Shown here piece after piece: positions 16,671-26,684 of a stretch of DNA of 64,000 nucleotides. This DNA is from Flavobacterium psychrotolerans (GTDB lineage Bacteria > Bacteroidota > Bacteroidia > Flavobacteriales > Flavobacteriaceae): positions 359,320 through 423,319 of the forward strand of contig NZ_QCZI01000001.1 of the NCBI RefSeq assembly GCF_003097635.1. The letters are read 5' to 3'. The notes below the pieces were generated by a model. The model searched no databases. It had not been told where the DNA came from and worked only from the letters and a program-made list of their open reading frames with translations. Position 1 is the first letter of the stretch, and each line of letters opens with the position of its first letter. A program made the position numbers and the translations under genes.

Positions 16671-16988
16671 TGAGGTATTAATACTAAATTAAAATTTCAC
16701 TTTAAACTTGTAATAAGTCACGTTATTAGGGGTGTAATACTGTCAAGCACGACAATCTCCCTCTATCTTGTCCTATAAAAATTTACCTCTTTACACAAAC
16801 CATAAAATAGATTTACAACCGTTTGCAAAAAAAGGAGTTCTCTGTCAAAAAAAATCTCGCTCCTGCGGTTAGACTTCTTGCCCCACTAAAAAGCGGGATA
16901 AGCAATTCACTTGTTTTCTCTGCAATCCCGCTAAAAAGCGGGATAAGCGATTCACACACTTTTTGCTTTGTAAAAAGTGGTTCTCTGC
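16671..16988. repeat. Intergenic stretch with 25-bp direct repeats and a hairpin
   Basis: Two copies of CTAAAAAGCGGGATAAGC plus (A/G)ATTCAC at 16886-16910 and 16931-16955 (24 of 25 identical, 45-bp period). The second is preceded by ATCCCGC, giving a perfect hairpin ATCCCGC-TAAAAA-GCGGGAT. No gene is seen. It lies downstream of icmF and may act as its transcription end or be a dispersed repeat. Confidence 0.6.
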
Positions 16989-19900
16989 TTACATATTCCG
17001 TCTATACTGCCCTCCCACTTCAAACAACGCACTGGTAATTTGCCCCAAAGAGCAAACCTTAGTCGCATCCATCAAGTGCTCGAATAAATTTTGGTTTTTG
17101 ATGGCGGCTTCCTGCAAGTTATTCAATTGTTCGTTTACAATATCCTGATTGGATTGGTGCAAATGGTACAACATATCAATTTGGTATTGTTTTTCTTCTT
17201 CGGTGGCACGAATCACTTCGGCAGGAATTACCGTTGGAGAACCTTTAGAGCTCAAGAACGTATTCACGCCAATAATCGGGAATTCACCCGTATGTTTCAA
17301 GGTTTCATAATACAAACTTTCCTCCTGAATTTTAGAGCGTTGGTACATGGTTTCCATCGCGCCAAGCACGCCACCACGTTCGGTGATTCTATCAAATTCC
17401 TCTAAAACCGCGGCTTCCACCAAATCCGTCAATTCTTCGATGATAAACGAACCCTGTATTGGGTTTTCGTTTTTCGCCAACCCTAATTCTTTATTAATGA
17501 TTAATTGAATTGCCATCGCACGGCGTACACTTTCTTCCGTTGGCGTGGTAATCGCTTCATCGTATGCATTGGTATGCAAGGAATTGCAGTTGTCGTAAAT
17601 GGCATATAAGGCTTGCAAAGTAGTACGAATATCGTTAAAGTCAATTTCCTGTGCGTGTAAGGAACGTCCGGAAGTTTGAATATGGTATTTCAACATTTGC
17701 GCCCTTTCGTTGGCTCCGTATTTGTTTTTCATGGCTTTCGCCCAAATCTTGCGCGCCACACGACCAATCACGGCATATTCCGGATCAATTCCGTTAGAGA
17801 AAAAGAACGATAAATTAGGCCCAAAATCGTTGATATTCATGCCTCGGCTCAAATAATATTCCACATACGTAAACCCATTGGAAAGCGTGAATGCCAATTG
17901 CGTAATAGGGTTTGCCCCTGCTTCGGCGATATGGTAGCCCGAAATGGAAACCGAATAAAAGTTCCTCACGTTTTCTTTGATAAAATATTCCTGCACGTCG
18001 CCCATCAATCGCAAAGCAAATTCGGTGGAGAAAATACAGGTATTTTGTGCCTGGTCTTCTTTTAAGATATCGGCTTGAACGGTACCTCGAACTTGGGATA
18101 ATGTCCTTACTTTGATTTCGTTATAAATATTTAATGGTAAAACTTGGTCACCGGTCACTCCCAAAAGGAATAATCCCAAGCCATTGTTTCCGTCGGGTAA
18201 ATCGCCTTGATAATGCGGCCGTTCCGTTCCTTTTTTCTTGTAGATTTCGTTGATTTTTTCGGCAACTTCCTCTTCCAGATTGTTTTCTTTGATGTAATGT
18301 TCGCATTGCTGATCGATGGCCGCATTCATGAAAAAGCCCAACAACATGGGAGCAGGCCCATTTATCGTCATACTCACCGAGGTCATGGCATGAACCAAAT
18401 CGAAACCCGAATACAGTTTTTTGGCATCGTCCAAACAGCAAATGGAAACTCCCGCATTTCCAATTTTCCCATAAATATCGGGACGGACATGGGGATCGTT
18501 TCCGTATAAAGTCACGCTGTCAAAAGCAGTGGAAAGTCGTTTTGCCGGCAATCCCGCACTCACATAATGAAAACGTTTGTTGGTTCGCTCCGGCCCGCCT
18601 TCACCCGCAAACATGCGTGATGGGTCTTCCCCTTCCCTTTTAAACGGATACAAACCCGAGGTAAAAGGAAATTTACCCGGGACATTTTCCTGCAAGTTCC
18701 AACGCAAAATATCGCCCCAAGCCTGATATTTGGGCAACGCTATTTTTGGGATTTGGGAATGCGACAAACTCTCGGTATGGGTTGCAATTTTGATTTCTTT
18801 ATCGCGGACTTTAAAGGTGTAAAACGGATTTTTATATTTATTCACTTTTTCCGCCCAAGTTAAAATGATTTCCCAATTGTAGGGATCGAGGTTCATTTTT
18901 ACTTTATCAAACTGGTTCAGCAAGAGGTTTAAAAAGATTTTATCCTCGGCTGCACCCGGTTTTTCAGATTCTAAAGCACTTGGTAAAACGGAATTATCAT
19001 TAATTCCTGCCTTGTTCAATTCGGGAATTTTCTTGGCTACCGATTCGATGGTTTTAAAAATCCCGTATAATTTTTGGGCTACTTCCACTTGTGAAAGTGC
19101 CGTAGTGTCGTATTTTCTGTTATTTTCTGCGATTTCGGATAGATAACGGGTTCTGTGTGGCGGAATGACGAATATTTTTTCGCTCATTTCGCGAGTGATT
19201 TGGAACGTCGATTTTAAATCGGAATCTGTTTTCTCGACGATTTTATCCATAATCGCTTTGTAGAGCGTATTCATTCCGGGATCATTGAATTGCGATGCAA
19301 TGGTTCCAAAAACAGGCATATCCTCCAGATTTACATCCCAAAGATTATTGTTGCGTTGGTACTGTTTTTTGACATCGCGAATGGCATCGAGTGCTCCTCG
19401 TTTATCAAATTTGTTAAGCGCGACTAAATCGGCAAAATCCAACATGTCGATTTTTTCCAATTGGGTTGCTGCACCAAATTCAGGCGTCATCACGTAAAGT
19501 GAAACATCGGAATGATCCATGATTTCGGTATCGGATTGCCCGATTCCGGAAGTTTCGAGGATGATGATGTCGTATTTTGCCGCCTTCAATACCTGAATAG
19601 CATCGGCAACATATTTGGATAAAGCCAAATTGGATTGGCGTGTTGCCAAAGAACGCATATAAACTCTAGGATTATTGATGGCATTCATGCGAATTCTGTC
19701 GCCAAGCAAGGCACCACCCGTTTTACGTTTTGATGGATCGACTGAGATTAATCCGATAGTTTTGGTTGGAAAATCGATTAAAAAACGGCGAACCAACTCA
19801 TCCACTAAAGATGATTTCCCGGAGCCTCCAGTTCCTGTAATTCCGAGAACGGGCGTTTTGCAATCTTTATTTTTTTGGCGAATCTGTTCAAAAACGGGCT

Positions 19901-20441
19901 TGGCAACTTCAGGAAAGTTTTCAGCAGAGGAAATTAATCGTGCAATTGCTGTCGGATTTTTATCTTCCAAATGATGGAGTTCTCCATTGAGTTTATCACC
20001 AATAGCATAATCGGATTTTTGCACCAAATCATTAATCATTCCCTGCAATCCCATGGCACGGCCGTCATCAGGAGAATAAATCCTAGTAATTCCGTAGGCT
20101 TGCAATTCGGCAATTTCGGAAGGAAGGATTACGCCGCCCCCGCCGCCAAAAATCTTGATGTGCCCTGCTCCTTTTTCCTTAAGCAAATCGTGCATGTATT
20201 TGAAATATTCATTATGCCCGCCTTGGTAGGAAGTCATTGCAATGGCATTAGCATCTTCTTGAATTGCGGTATTTACCACTTCCTCCACACTCCGGTCATG
20301 TCCCAGATGAATCACTTCGACTCCGGTAGATTGAATAATTCTGCGCATGATGTTTATGGCTGCATCATGGCCGTCAAAAAGGGATGCAGCGGTTACAATT
20401 CTGACTTTATGAATAGGGATATAGGGCTTTACTGGTTCCAT
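16989..20441 (-). CDS. icmF: Fused isobutyryl-CoA mutase (IcmF)
   Basis: A 1150-residue adenosylcobalamin enzyme joining, in order, a B12-binding domain (LFDGHDAA with the axial ligand His25), a MeaB-like G-protein chaperone (P-loop GTGGSGKS at 203-210; [20 protein letters not shown]) and the acyl-CoA mutase TIM barrel (from about 560; [25 protein letters not shown]). This domain order and the [14 protein letters not shown] block distinguish IcmF from methylmalonyl-CoA mutase. It interconverts isobutyryl- and n-butyryl-CoA, and some members act on longer branched acyl-CoAs. The frame is open to 20525; the ATG at 20441 (MEPVKPY) is chosen because it begins the B12 domain without an unrelated extension. 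Confidence 0.93.
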   Translation of the reverse strand: MEPVKPYIPIHKVRIVTAASLFDGHDAAINIMRRIIQSTGVEVIHLGHDRSVEEVVNTAIQEDANAIAMTSYQGGHNEYFKYMHDLLKEKGAGHIKIFGGGGGVILPSEIAELQAYGITRIYSPDDGRAMGLQGMINDLVQKSDYAIGDKLNGELHHLEDKNPTAIARLISSAENFPEVAKPVFEQIRQKNKDCKTPVLGITGTGGSGKSSLVDELVRRFLIDFPTKTIGLISVDPSKRKTGGALLGDRIRMNAINNPRVYMRSLATRQSNLALSKYVADAIQVLKAAKYDIIILETSGIGQSDTEIMDHSDVSLYVMTPEFGAATQLEKIDMLDFADLVALNKFDKRGALDAIRDVKKQYQRNNNLWDVNLEDMPVFGTIASQFNDPGMNTLYKAIMDKIVEKTDSDLKSTFQITREMSEKIFVIPPHRTRYLSEIAENNRKYDTTALSQVEVAQKLYGIFKTIESVAKKIPELNKAGINDNSVLPSALESEKPGAAEDKIFLNLLLNQFDKVKMNLDPYNWEIILTWAEKVNKYKNPFYTFKVRDKEIKIATHTESLSHSQIPKIALPKYQAWGDILRWNLQENVPGKFPFTSGLYPFKREGEDPSRMFAGEGGPERTNKRFHYVSAGLPAKRLSTAFDSVTLYGNDPHVRPDIYGKIGNAGVSICCLDDAKKLYSGFDLVHAMTSVSMTINGPAPMLLGFFMNAAIDQQCEHYIKENNLEEEVAEKINEIYKKKGTERPHYQGDLPDGNNGLGLFLLGVTGDQVLPLNIYNEIKVRTLSQVRGTVQADILKEDQAQNTCIFSTEFALRLMGDVQEYFIKENVRNFYSVSISGYHIAEAGANPITQLAFTLSNGFTYVEYYLSRGMNINDFGPNLSFFFSNGIDPEYAVIGRVARKIWAKAMKNKYGANERAQMLKYHIQTSGRSLHAQEIDFNDIRTTLQALYAIYDNCNSLHTNAYDEAITTPTEESVRRAMAIQLIINKELGLAKNENPIQGSFIIEELTDLVEAAVLEEFDRITERGGVLGAMETMYQRSKIQEESLYYETLKHTGEFPIIGVNTFLSSKGSPTVIPAEVIRATEEEKQYQIDMLYHLHQSNQDIVNEQLNNLQEAAIKNQNLFEHLMDATKVCSLGQITSALFEVGGQYRRNM

Positions 20442-20680
20442 TGATGAATGTGATAATTTGTGGGTGCAATTTACGGAAATTAAAAAAAAATCATCGTTTA
20501 AAGTTAGATAAAACACAAAATTCACAACCCTAGTTTTCTTTTACAAAAAATAAGATTAATTTTGGGGAAAATATAAAAAACGACTGCCTAGCCCCGATTG
20601 TAATGAAAATCCTTTTACTTTTTTCTTTAAAAGTAAAAGATTGTAATGGAAAGCGGGAAATTGCTCCTAAAAAAAACATC

Positions 20681-21535
20681 ATGCGAAACATTACCATACT
20701 CATACACTGTGAAGACCAAAAAGGAATTATTGCCGCAGTGACCAATTTCATTTTAAAAGTAGAAGGAAACATTACTTATATTGACCAACATGTTGATGTG
20801 GACCAAAATGTATTTTTTATGCGTTTAGAATGCGAACTGAAGAATGAAAACTGGAATGTTGAAGCGATAAAAATTGATTTTCAGCAATCGATAGCCAATG
20901 ATTTCAGGATGTCGTGGGAACTCTATAATAAGGAACAAAAATCAAAGATGGCACTATTCGTATCGAAATACGAACACTGTTTATTTGATATTTTAGGACG
21001 TTATAGCGCTGGCGAATTGCCTCTTGAAATCCCTTTAATCATAAGCAATCACGAAGATTTAAAACCAATAGCCAAGCGATTTGGCATTCCGTTTCACTAT
21101 GTCCCTTTTACCAAGGACAACAAGGAAGAAGGAGAAAAAAACCACATTGAATTGTTATTAAAATATCAGGTTGATTTCATAGTATTGGCGCGTTACATGC
21201 AGATAATCACTCCCAATTTGATTGCGCTGTACAAAAACAAAATCATCAATATCCATCATTCATTTTTACCAGCTTTCCCGGGAGCAAAACCGTACCATTC
21301 GGCTTTTAAAAGAGGGGTAAAAATCATTGGTGCCACAAGCCATTATGTAACCGAGGGATTGGATGAGGGGCCAATTATTGAGCAAGATACCACTCGAGTT
21401 TTGCACAGCCATTCTATTGATGATTTCATTATGAAAGGAAAAGACTTGGAGCGCATTGTTTTGTCAAGAGCCATCAAGTTGCATGCGGAAAGAAAAACGA
21501 TGGTATACAGCAACAAAACGGTGATTTTCTCTTAA
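20681..21535 (+). CDS. purU: Formyltetrahydrofolate deformylase
   Basis: A 284-residue enzyme that hydrolyses 10-formyl-THF to formate and THF, balancing one-carbon pools and supplying formate for purine synthesis. It has an N-terminal ACT domain (about 1-80, LIHCEDQKGIIAAVT) and a formyltransferase catalytic domain with NIHHSFLPAFPGAKPYHSAF and GATSHYVTEGLDEGPIIEQD, carrying the Asn-His-Asp catalytic set. The frame extends to 20603, but MRNITILIHCEDQKG at 20681 is the family start. Divergent from icmF. Confidence 0.95.
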   Translation: MRNITILIHCEDQKGIIAAVTNFILKVEGNITYIDQHVDVDQNVFFMRLECELKNENWNVEAIKIDFQQSIANDFRMSWELYNKEQKSKMALFVSKYEHCLFDILGRYSAGELPLEIPLIISNHEDLKPIAKRFGIPFHYVPFTKDNKEEGEKNHIELLLKYQVDFIVLARYMQIITPNLIALYKNKIINIHHSFLPAFPGAKPYHSAFKRGVKIIGATSHYVTEGLDEGPIIEQDTTRVLHSHSIDDFIMKGKDLERIVLSRAIKLHAERKTMVYSNKTVIFS

Positions 21536-21574
21536 AACGGTATAGTCTTTGTTAAACCTTTAAAAAAAACACAC

Positions 21575-22324
21575 ATGAAAAAACTATTTCTACTATTATT
21601 TTTAGTTCCTATTATTGGTATAGCCCAAGTTAAAAGCAAAGCTAAAAAACCGAAGGTTAAAACCCCTACCGTTACAAAAACAACCATAACAAAAGTAACT
21701 ACCGCTACCAACACATTGGATATTAGCGCAGGATTGAAGGAGGCTTTAAATAAAGGGGTCACAGAGCAAGTCTCAAAACTGACTGCATTGGATGGATTTT
21801 ACAAAAATGAGGCCGTAAAAATTTTGATGCCGGAAGAATTGCAAAAAGTGGATGCTACTTTGAGAAAATTAGGAATGGGCAATTTGGCCGATGATGGAGT
21901 AAAATCCCTAAACCGCGCTGCAGAAGATGCGGTAAAAGAAGCAACTCCTATTTTTGTCAATGCAATAAAAAACATAAGCATTACAGATGCGAAAAGCATT
22001 CTGCTTGGGAATGAAAATGCGGCAACAACCTATCTTCAGGGTTCTACGGCAAAGGATTTGTACGCAAAATTCAGTCCTGTGGTGCAAGAATCGATTGGAG
22101 CTGTGGGTGCTGATGTTGTTTGGGCTTCCATAATCAAAAAATACAACGCAATACCTTTCATAGCTAAAGTAAATCCAGATATTACGGATTATGTAACCAA
22201 TAAAGCGATGGATGGCGTTTTTAAAATGATTGCGGTGGAAGAAAAAAACATCAGAACCAACCTGAATTCAAGAACGTCAAGTTTATTGCAACAAGTTTTT
22301 GCCTTGCAGGACATTAAAAAATAA
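21575..22324 (+). CDS. DUF4197 protein, exported
   Basis: A 249-residue protein with a cleavable signal peptide (ending GIAQ), a Lys/Thr-rich linker (about 20-48) and a DUF4197 domain (from ISAGLKEALNKGVTEQVSKL). The domain is mostly helical. It is followed 2 bp later by a paralogue with the same domain but a lipoprotein anchor. Function unknown. The pair is likely one transcript. Confidence 0.88.
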   Translation: MKKLFLLLFLVPIIGIAQVKSKAKKPKVKTPTVTKTTITKVTTATNTLDISAGLKEALNKGVTEQVSKLTALDGFYKNEAVKILMPEELQKVDATLRKLGMGNLADDGVKSLNRAAEDAVKEATPIFVNAIKNISITDAKSILLGNENAATTYLQGSTAKDLYAKFSPVVQESIGAVGADVVWASIIKKYNAIPFIAKVNPDITDYVTNKAMDGVFKMIAVEEKNIRTNLNSRTSSLLQQVFALQDIKK

Positions 22325-22326
22325 AG

Positions 22327-23034
22327 ATGAAAAAAATTATCGCTTTAATTGCATTACTATCACTCTCCAGTTGTGCCGAATTACAACAAATAGCCAGTCA
22401 ATACCCGCAACTGGGCAATATGCAGAATCCTGATATTGCCGCAGGATTGAAAGAAGCTCTAAATAATGGAATTAGCAAACAAGTTTCAAAATTGACAGCT
22501 ACGGATGGCTTTTATAAAAATGAAGCCGTTAAAATCCTATTGCCTCAAGAATTACAAAAAGTAGATAAAACCCTACGAAATATTGGAATGAGCAGTTTGG
22601 CAGATGAAGGATTGAAAGTCTTGAACAGGGCTGCAGAAAACGCCGTAAAAGAAGCGACACCCATTTTTGTTGATGCTGTAAAAAATATGACCTTCTATGA
22701 TGCTAAAAACATTTTAATGGGAAATGATTCTGCTGCCACGTTGTATTTACAAAATTCGACAACAACAGCGCTTTATGGAAAATTCAGTCCTGTAATTCAA
22801 AGTTCATTAAGCAAAGTTGGTGCTGATAAAGTTTGGGCAAATATCATCAGAAAATACAACTCGATTCCGCTGGTCAATAAAGTAAATCCTGATTTGAAAG
22901 ATTATGTAACTAAAGAGGCGACAAAAGGCGTTTTTACAATGGTTGCTGTTGAAGAAAAAGCGGTTCGAACCAATTTAGATGCCCGAACTTCGGATATCTT
23001 ACGGAAGGTTTTTGCCTTACAAGACATTAAATAA
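22327..23034 (+). CDS. DUF4197 lipoprotein (tandem paralogue)
   Basis: A 235-residue SpII lipoprotein (lipobox LSLSSC, Cys16) with a DUF4197 domain very similar to that of the preceding gene: AAGLKEALNNGISKQVSKL, FYKNEAVKIL, TLYLQNSTTTALYGKFSPVI. It arose by tandem duplication; the two differ in the N-terminus, one apparently soluble in the periplasm and one anchored. They may form a complex. Function unknown. Confidence 0.9.
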   Translation: MKKIIALIALLSLSSCAELQQIASQYPQLGNMQNPDIAAGLKEALNNGISKQVSKLTATDGFYKNEAVKILLPQELQKVDKTLRNIGMSSLADEGLKVLNRAAENAVKEATPIFVDAVKNMTFYDAKNILMGNDSAATLYLQNSTTTALYGKFSPVIQSSLSKVGADKVWANIIRKYNSIPLVNKVNPDLKDYVTKEATKGVFTMVAVEEKAVRTNLDARTSDILRKVFALQDIK

Positions 23035-23152
23035 ATTATCAGAAAACCTTTAACATAACGCCAACATATATATAACACCCCTTTAACAGTATACCTCCTA
23101 ACTAATTAGGATATTTGTAAGGTAATAAAAGGTTATTTGTTTAGAGTTAGTT

Positions 23153-23190
23153 AAAAAAATGCCAGTACTTTCAAGTATTGGCATTTTTTT
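23153..23190. terminator. Bidirectional terminator
   Basis: Stem of 18 positions (AAAAAAATGCCAGTACTT with AGTATTGGCATTTTTTT) between the DUF4197 pair and the convergent hydrolase gene, whose stop codon lies at its edge. Confidence 0.92.
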
Positions 23191-24058
23191 ATTGAATAGT
23201 CTGGAGAAATGAAATGACATTTTCATTAAAAACATCTGGCTGCTCCACATTTACCACATGCCCACATCTTTCAATAACAAACAATTTTGAAGATTTAGCA
23301 TGCCTTTCGACTACTTGTCGCACGGATGGCAAAAACATATAATCTTCCTCTCCCATCACATAAAGAGTTGGAATATTCAATTCCACTTGACGGAAACATT
23401 TCAGAATTGGATTAATTTCAGCAGTGAGCTTAAACCATCTTATAAATTCTTTTTGATATAATTTTTTAGCTTCATTAATAAACAAGATTCTAGATTGTTT
23501 ATGGTTTTTATTTGGCATAATAACAAATGCAAAAAACTTATACAACACCAAATAAGGCAATACATATTTAAACATGTTGCCCAACTTCATCAAAATTTGA
23601 GACCGAAAATTCATTTTTAAAATAGCGCCACCGAGTACCATACTTTGCACTCTAGTTGAATGCATTTCTGCCAATTGCCGAATGAGGATGGTACCTAATG
23701 AAATTCCTACGAAATGAGATTTTTCTATTTTCAGATAATCCAATACTTCCAGGATATCATTGGCTAATGCCGAAAACGTATATTTTTGTTTAAATACTGT
23801 CTTTAAAGTGGCCTTTGAATTTCCATGACCACGCAAATCCAACAACAACACATTGTACTTTTTTTTAAAATCCCGAATTTGTTTGAACCATATGGAGGAA
23901 CTTCCACCAGCACCATGAACGAAAGTTACCCACTGGTTGCTGTTTGAGTTTTCGTAAATAGTGTAGTTAAGCAATGGTCTGTTTTTTTGTAAATATAGCC
24001 TTTTTTTGAAGAAAACAAAAAGGATAAAAAACAAGAGAGCTATAATAAGGTGTGACAA
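23189..24058 (-). CDS. Membrane-anchored alpha/beta hydrolase
   Basis: A 289-residue alpha/beta-fold hydrolase with an N-terminal membrane helix (about 3-17). Catalytic triad candidates are Ser120 in the nucleophile elbow GISLGT, Asp239 in MGEEDYMF and His267 in RCGHVVN; the oxyanion motif is FVHGAGGSSS. The substrate cannot be told from sequence. It stands alone. Confidence 0.87.
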   Translation of the reverse strand: MSHLIIALLFFILFVFFKKRLYLQKNRPLLNYTIYENSNSNQWVTFVHGAGGSSSIWFKQIRDFKKKYNVLLLDLRGHGNSKATLKTVFKQKYTFSALANDILEVLDYLKIEKSHFVGISLGTILIRQLAEMHSTRVQSMVLGGAILKMNFRSQILMKLGNMFKYVLPYLVLYKFFAFVIMPNKNHKQSRILFINEAKKLYQKEFIRWFKLTAEINPILKCFRQVELNIPTLYVMGEEDYMFLPSVRQVVERHAKSSKLFVIERCGHVVNVEQPDVFNENVISFLQTIQ

Positions 24059-24389
24059 TTAAATGTATCATTTGAAATAACCGTAACCATTTTGAATCCA
24101 CTTACAAAACTCTAAAGATTTAGACATAAAAAAAATGAGTTTTAATCTAATCTTAAGATTTCATTGAAAGACAAAAAATTAATAAGGGGATTAACAACTA
24201 GACAATGCTTAACAAGCTACTAATTATCAATACACTAAAATATTTTCATCATTAAAATTGAATCTTTTTACAAACAATAATAAATTATTTAAATTGTTAA
24301 TTTAAATGTTATAAGATAAAATTAATCGGTTTTACATCGAAAAAAATTGGAATATGATAATTGTCAGGAAATATATATAATATCCAAAG
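24059..24389. other. AT-rich gap upstream of the YceI cluster
   Basis: No gene, RNA or repeat is recognised. The right end leads into the promoter of the YceI gene. The long, very AT-rich upstream region could hold regulator sites. Confidence 0.4.
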
Positions 24390-24397
24390 TACATTTG
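24390..24397 (+). promoter_or_regulatory. -7 promoter box of the YceI cluster
   Basis: TACATTTG, matching TAnnTTTG, 55 bp before the first ATG. Confidence 0.55.
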
Positions 24398-24452
24398 TAT
24401 AAGATAATTGACACACTGATTATCTAAAAAACTAAATAATTAACTAAATTAA

Positions 24453-25034
24453 ATGATGATGATTAATTTAAATTTTTCAAAATATTTAACAATCCTTTTT
24501 GTAAGTATTATGTCCTACACCCCAAACACCATTATAGCTCAAAATATTGTTCCACAGTCTTCAACAATGAGCATTTTGGGAACCTCCAATGTTCATGATT
24601 GGGAAATTAAAGTAGGAAAAATTAATGGGGAATTGGGAACAACCAATTCGAAACAGATTAACACGCTAGTGATAAAAATTCCGGTTCTTTCCTTAAAAAG
24701 TGGAAAAAGTATTATGGACGGCAAAACGTATGATGCTTTTGATGCCAAAAAAAATCCTACCATTACGTTCCAACTAATAGAAGCCTCACAAACCAAATTG
24801 ATGGATAAAGATGCTGAAATACTATTGACGGGAAATCTGACCATGGCGGGAGAAACTAAAAAAATCAGTTTCAAAACCATTGGAAAAATCACAAAAAGTG
24901 GAGATTACCAACTAAAAGGCAGTGCCCCTGTAAAAATGACTGATTTCAAAATAAAACCACCTACAGCCTTTTTTGGTAGTATGACCACTGGAGATGCCGT
25001 TACTGTTAAATTTGACGTAACATTTAAAGGATAA
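24453..25034 (+). CDS. YceI-family periplasmic protein
   Basis: A 193-residue exported protein (signal peptide ending IIAQ) with a YceI lipocalin-like domain: SILGTSNVHDWEIKVGKINGE, LKSGKSIMDGKTYDAF, TGNLTMAGETKKISF. YceI domains bind polyisoprenoid-type lipids in other bacteria. The start may be residue 1 or one of the next two Met. It heads a three-gene run with an outer-membrane barrel protein and a divergent YceI-like protein. Confidence 0.9.
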   Translation: MMMINLNFSKYLTILFVSIMSYTPNTIIAQNIVPQSSTMSILGTSNVHDWEIKVGKINGELGTTNSKQINTLVIKIPVLSLKSGKSIMDGKTYDAFDAKKNPTITFQLIEASQTKLMDKDAEILLTGNLTMAGETKKISFKTIGKITKSGDYQLKGSAPVKMTDFKIKPPTAFFGSMTTGDAVTVKFDVTFKG

Positions 25035-25100
25035 TAATAATCAATACCCTAAATAAAAATAACAAATAACCTAAAATTAATTCATTTAAAAATTCGTATT

Positions 25101-26489
25101 ATGAAAACATTTATTAAAATATCATTAATCATTACCGCCTTTTGCTTGTCAGGCAATATGAAGGCACAGACAACCTTTGGTCACATCCAAAACCAAATCC
25201 CACGGGACCAAAGAGGAATTAACCAATTTGACGTAAAAAAAGACAGTGTCGCATTTAAGGGACTTAGTATCGATCTAGGTGCCGCTTTCGCATTGCAGTT
25301 TCAAGGTTTAAATTCATTCAATGATCAAAAGGATTTACCCGCAACAATTGTTGGTTATAAATTAAACAATTTGTCTAACAACCTTAATTTACCTACAGCA
25401 AACATGACCCTAGGAGCACAATTGTTTGATGGAGTTCGTGTAAATTTAGATTTGTACCTTGCCGCAAGACACCACAATGAAACTTGGGTAAAGGGAGGGT
25501 ATTTGCAAATTGACAAACTAGACTTTATCCGAAAAGATTTCTTGGCTGATGTTATGAAATACGCCACTATCAAAATTGGGCAAATGGAAAACAACTATGG
25601 TGATGCTCACTTCAGAAGATCTGACAATGGGAATGCTTTAGCAAATCCTTTTATTGAAAGCAACATTATGGATTCTTTCACTACAGAACCTGGAATTGAA
25701 GTATATTACAACAGAAGTGGATGGGTAAGCATGTTGGGTATAACAAACTCAAAATTAAACCAAAATGTTGGAGAATACATCGCGAAATCTGTTACTGTAG
25801 CTGCTCCTAATCCAAACACAACGGTTAGCCCAACCATATTAGCAAAATTAGGATATGACAAACAAATCGATAAAGATTTGAGAGTAAGACTTACAGCATC
25901 TTTATACCACTGTGCAAACACTAGTGGAAATTTATACTCCTCTGATAGAGCCGGTAGCCACTACTATTATGTAATGTCTCATGCCGCTTATGCTAACGGA
26001 GCCGCACCAGTAACAAACAATATGACCACGGATTTAGCTGCAAACCCAACCACTGGTAGATTTAACCCTGGATTTGGAAATTGGTCAACTAACATTATGA
26101 TAAACCCATTTGTAAAATACCAAGGTCTTGAATTCTTCGGAACTTTAGAATTTGCTTCAGGTGGAGATAAAGCAGGTGTTGATGATAAACGCACAGTGAA
26201 CCAATATACTGGAGATGTAGTATATAGATTTGGATCTAACGAAAAATTCTATGTAGGTGGAAGATACGGTACTGTTTCTGGGAAATTAGCAAATGCTGAT
26301 ACTAAAGCAGTAACTGTAAACAGACTTGAAACTAGCTTAGGTTGGTTTATGACAAAAAACATCGTATCTAAATTGGCTTATGTAAACCAAGAATATAAAG
26401 ATTATGCCCAATTTACAGGTACAACTCCTAATGATTTATACGGTGGTAGTTTTAAAGGTTTAATGTTTGAGGCAGTAATTACATTCTAA
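25101..26489 (+). CDS. Porin-like outer-membrane beta-barrel protein
   Basis: A 462-residue exported protein (signal peptide ending MKAQ) with the alternating strand pattern and C-terminal aromatic residue (FEAVITF) of an outer-membrane barrel. Internal strands include IDLGAAFALQFQGLNSF, VRVNLDLYLAARHHNE and GLEFFGTLEFASGG. No plug or TonB box is seen, so it resembles a porin rather than a TonB-dependent receptor. It lies between a YceI and a YceI-like gene, and is followed by a terminator, so YceI and the porin are likely one transcript. Confidence 0.8.
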   Translation: MKTFIKISLIITAFCLSGNMKAQTTFGHIQNQIPRDQRGINQFDVKKDSVAFKGLSIDLGAAFALQFQGLNSFNDQKDLPATIVGYKLNNLSNNLNLPTANMTLGAQLFDGVRVNLDLYLAARHHNETWVKGGYLQIDKLDFIRKDFLADVMKYATIKIGQMENNYGDAHFRRSDNGNALANPFIESNIMDSFTTEPGIEVYYNRSGWVSMLGITNSKLNQNVGEYIAKSVTVAAPNPNTTVSPTILAKLGYDKQIDKDLRVRLTASLYHCANTSGNLYSSDRAGSHYYYVMSHAAYANGAAPVTNNMTTDLAANPTTGRFNPGFGNWSTNIMINPFVKYQGLEFFGTLEFASGGDKAGVDDKRTVNQYTGDVVYRFGSNEKFYVGGRYGTVSGKLANADTKAVTVNRLETSLGWFMTKNIVSKLAYVNQEYKDYAQFTGTTPNDLYGGSFKGLMFEAVITF

Positions 26490-26500
26490 TTTTATTTTAA

Positions 26501-26535
26501 AAAAGACCGGTGAGATACCCTCTCGCCGGTTTTTA
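26501..26535 (+). terminator. Terminator after the porin-like gene
   Basis: Ten-pair stem ACCGGTGAGA with TCTCGCCGGT (one G-T) then five T. Confidence 0.92.
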
Positions 26536-26632
26536 TATATTAAAAAAAATCACTATTTTTATAGTATAAAATCGCCACACTTACAACGAGTTTGTTGCAA
26601 ACAAACACTGATAAGTAAACGGCGATACCCAT

Positions 26633-26655
26633 ACCTGCCCTGTCGGCAGACAGAT
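26633..26655. repeat. Short GC-rich palindromic repeat
   Basis: ACCTGCCCTGTCGGCAGAC and neighbours can form CTGCC-CTGTC-GGCAG or CTGTC-GGCA-GACAG hairpins. The sequence stands out from AT-rich flanks and resembles dispersed palindromes seen in Bacteroidetes intergenic DNA. It lies 30 bp upstream of the YceI-like gene. Confidence 0.4.
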
Positions 26656-26684
26656 ATGACCTCTGAGAAATATAATTTACATAT

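Noticed and set aside
18148..18509. Open frames on both strands inside icmF (97 and 100 residues)
   Set aside because: They are shadows of the mutase reading frame, with no start signals, homology or sensible composition.
24327..24350. CGG-TTTTAC...ATTGG upstream of the YceI gene, resembling the AraC operator
   Set aside because: The distance between blocks is 10 bp shorter than in the real copies, the AAAATAACA block is missing and the spacing to the -7 box differs by 4 bp.
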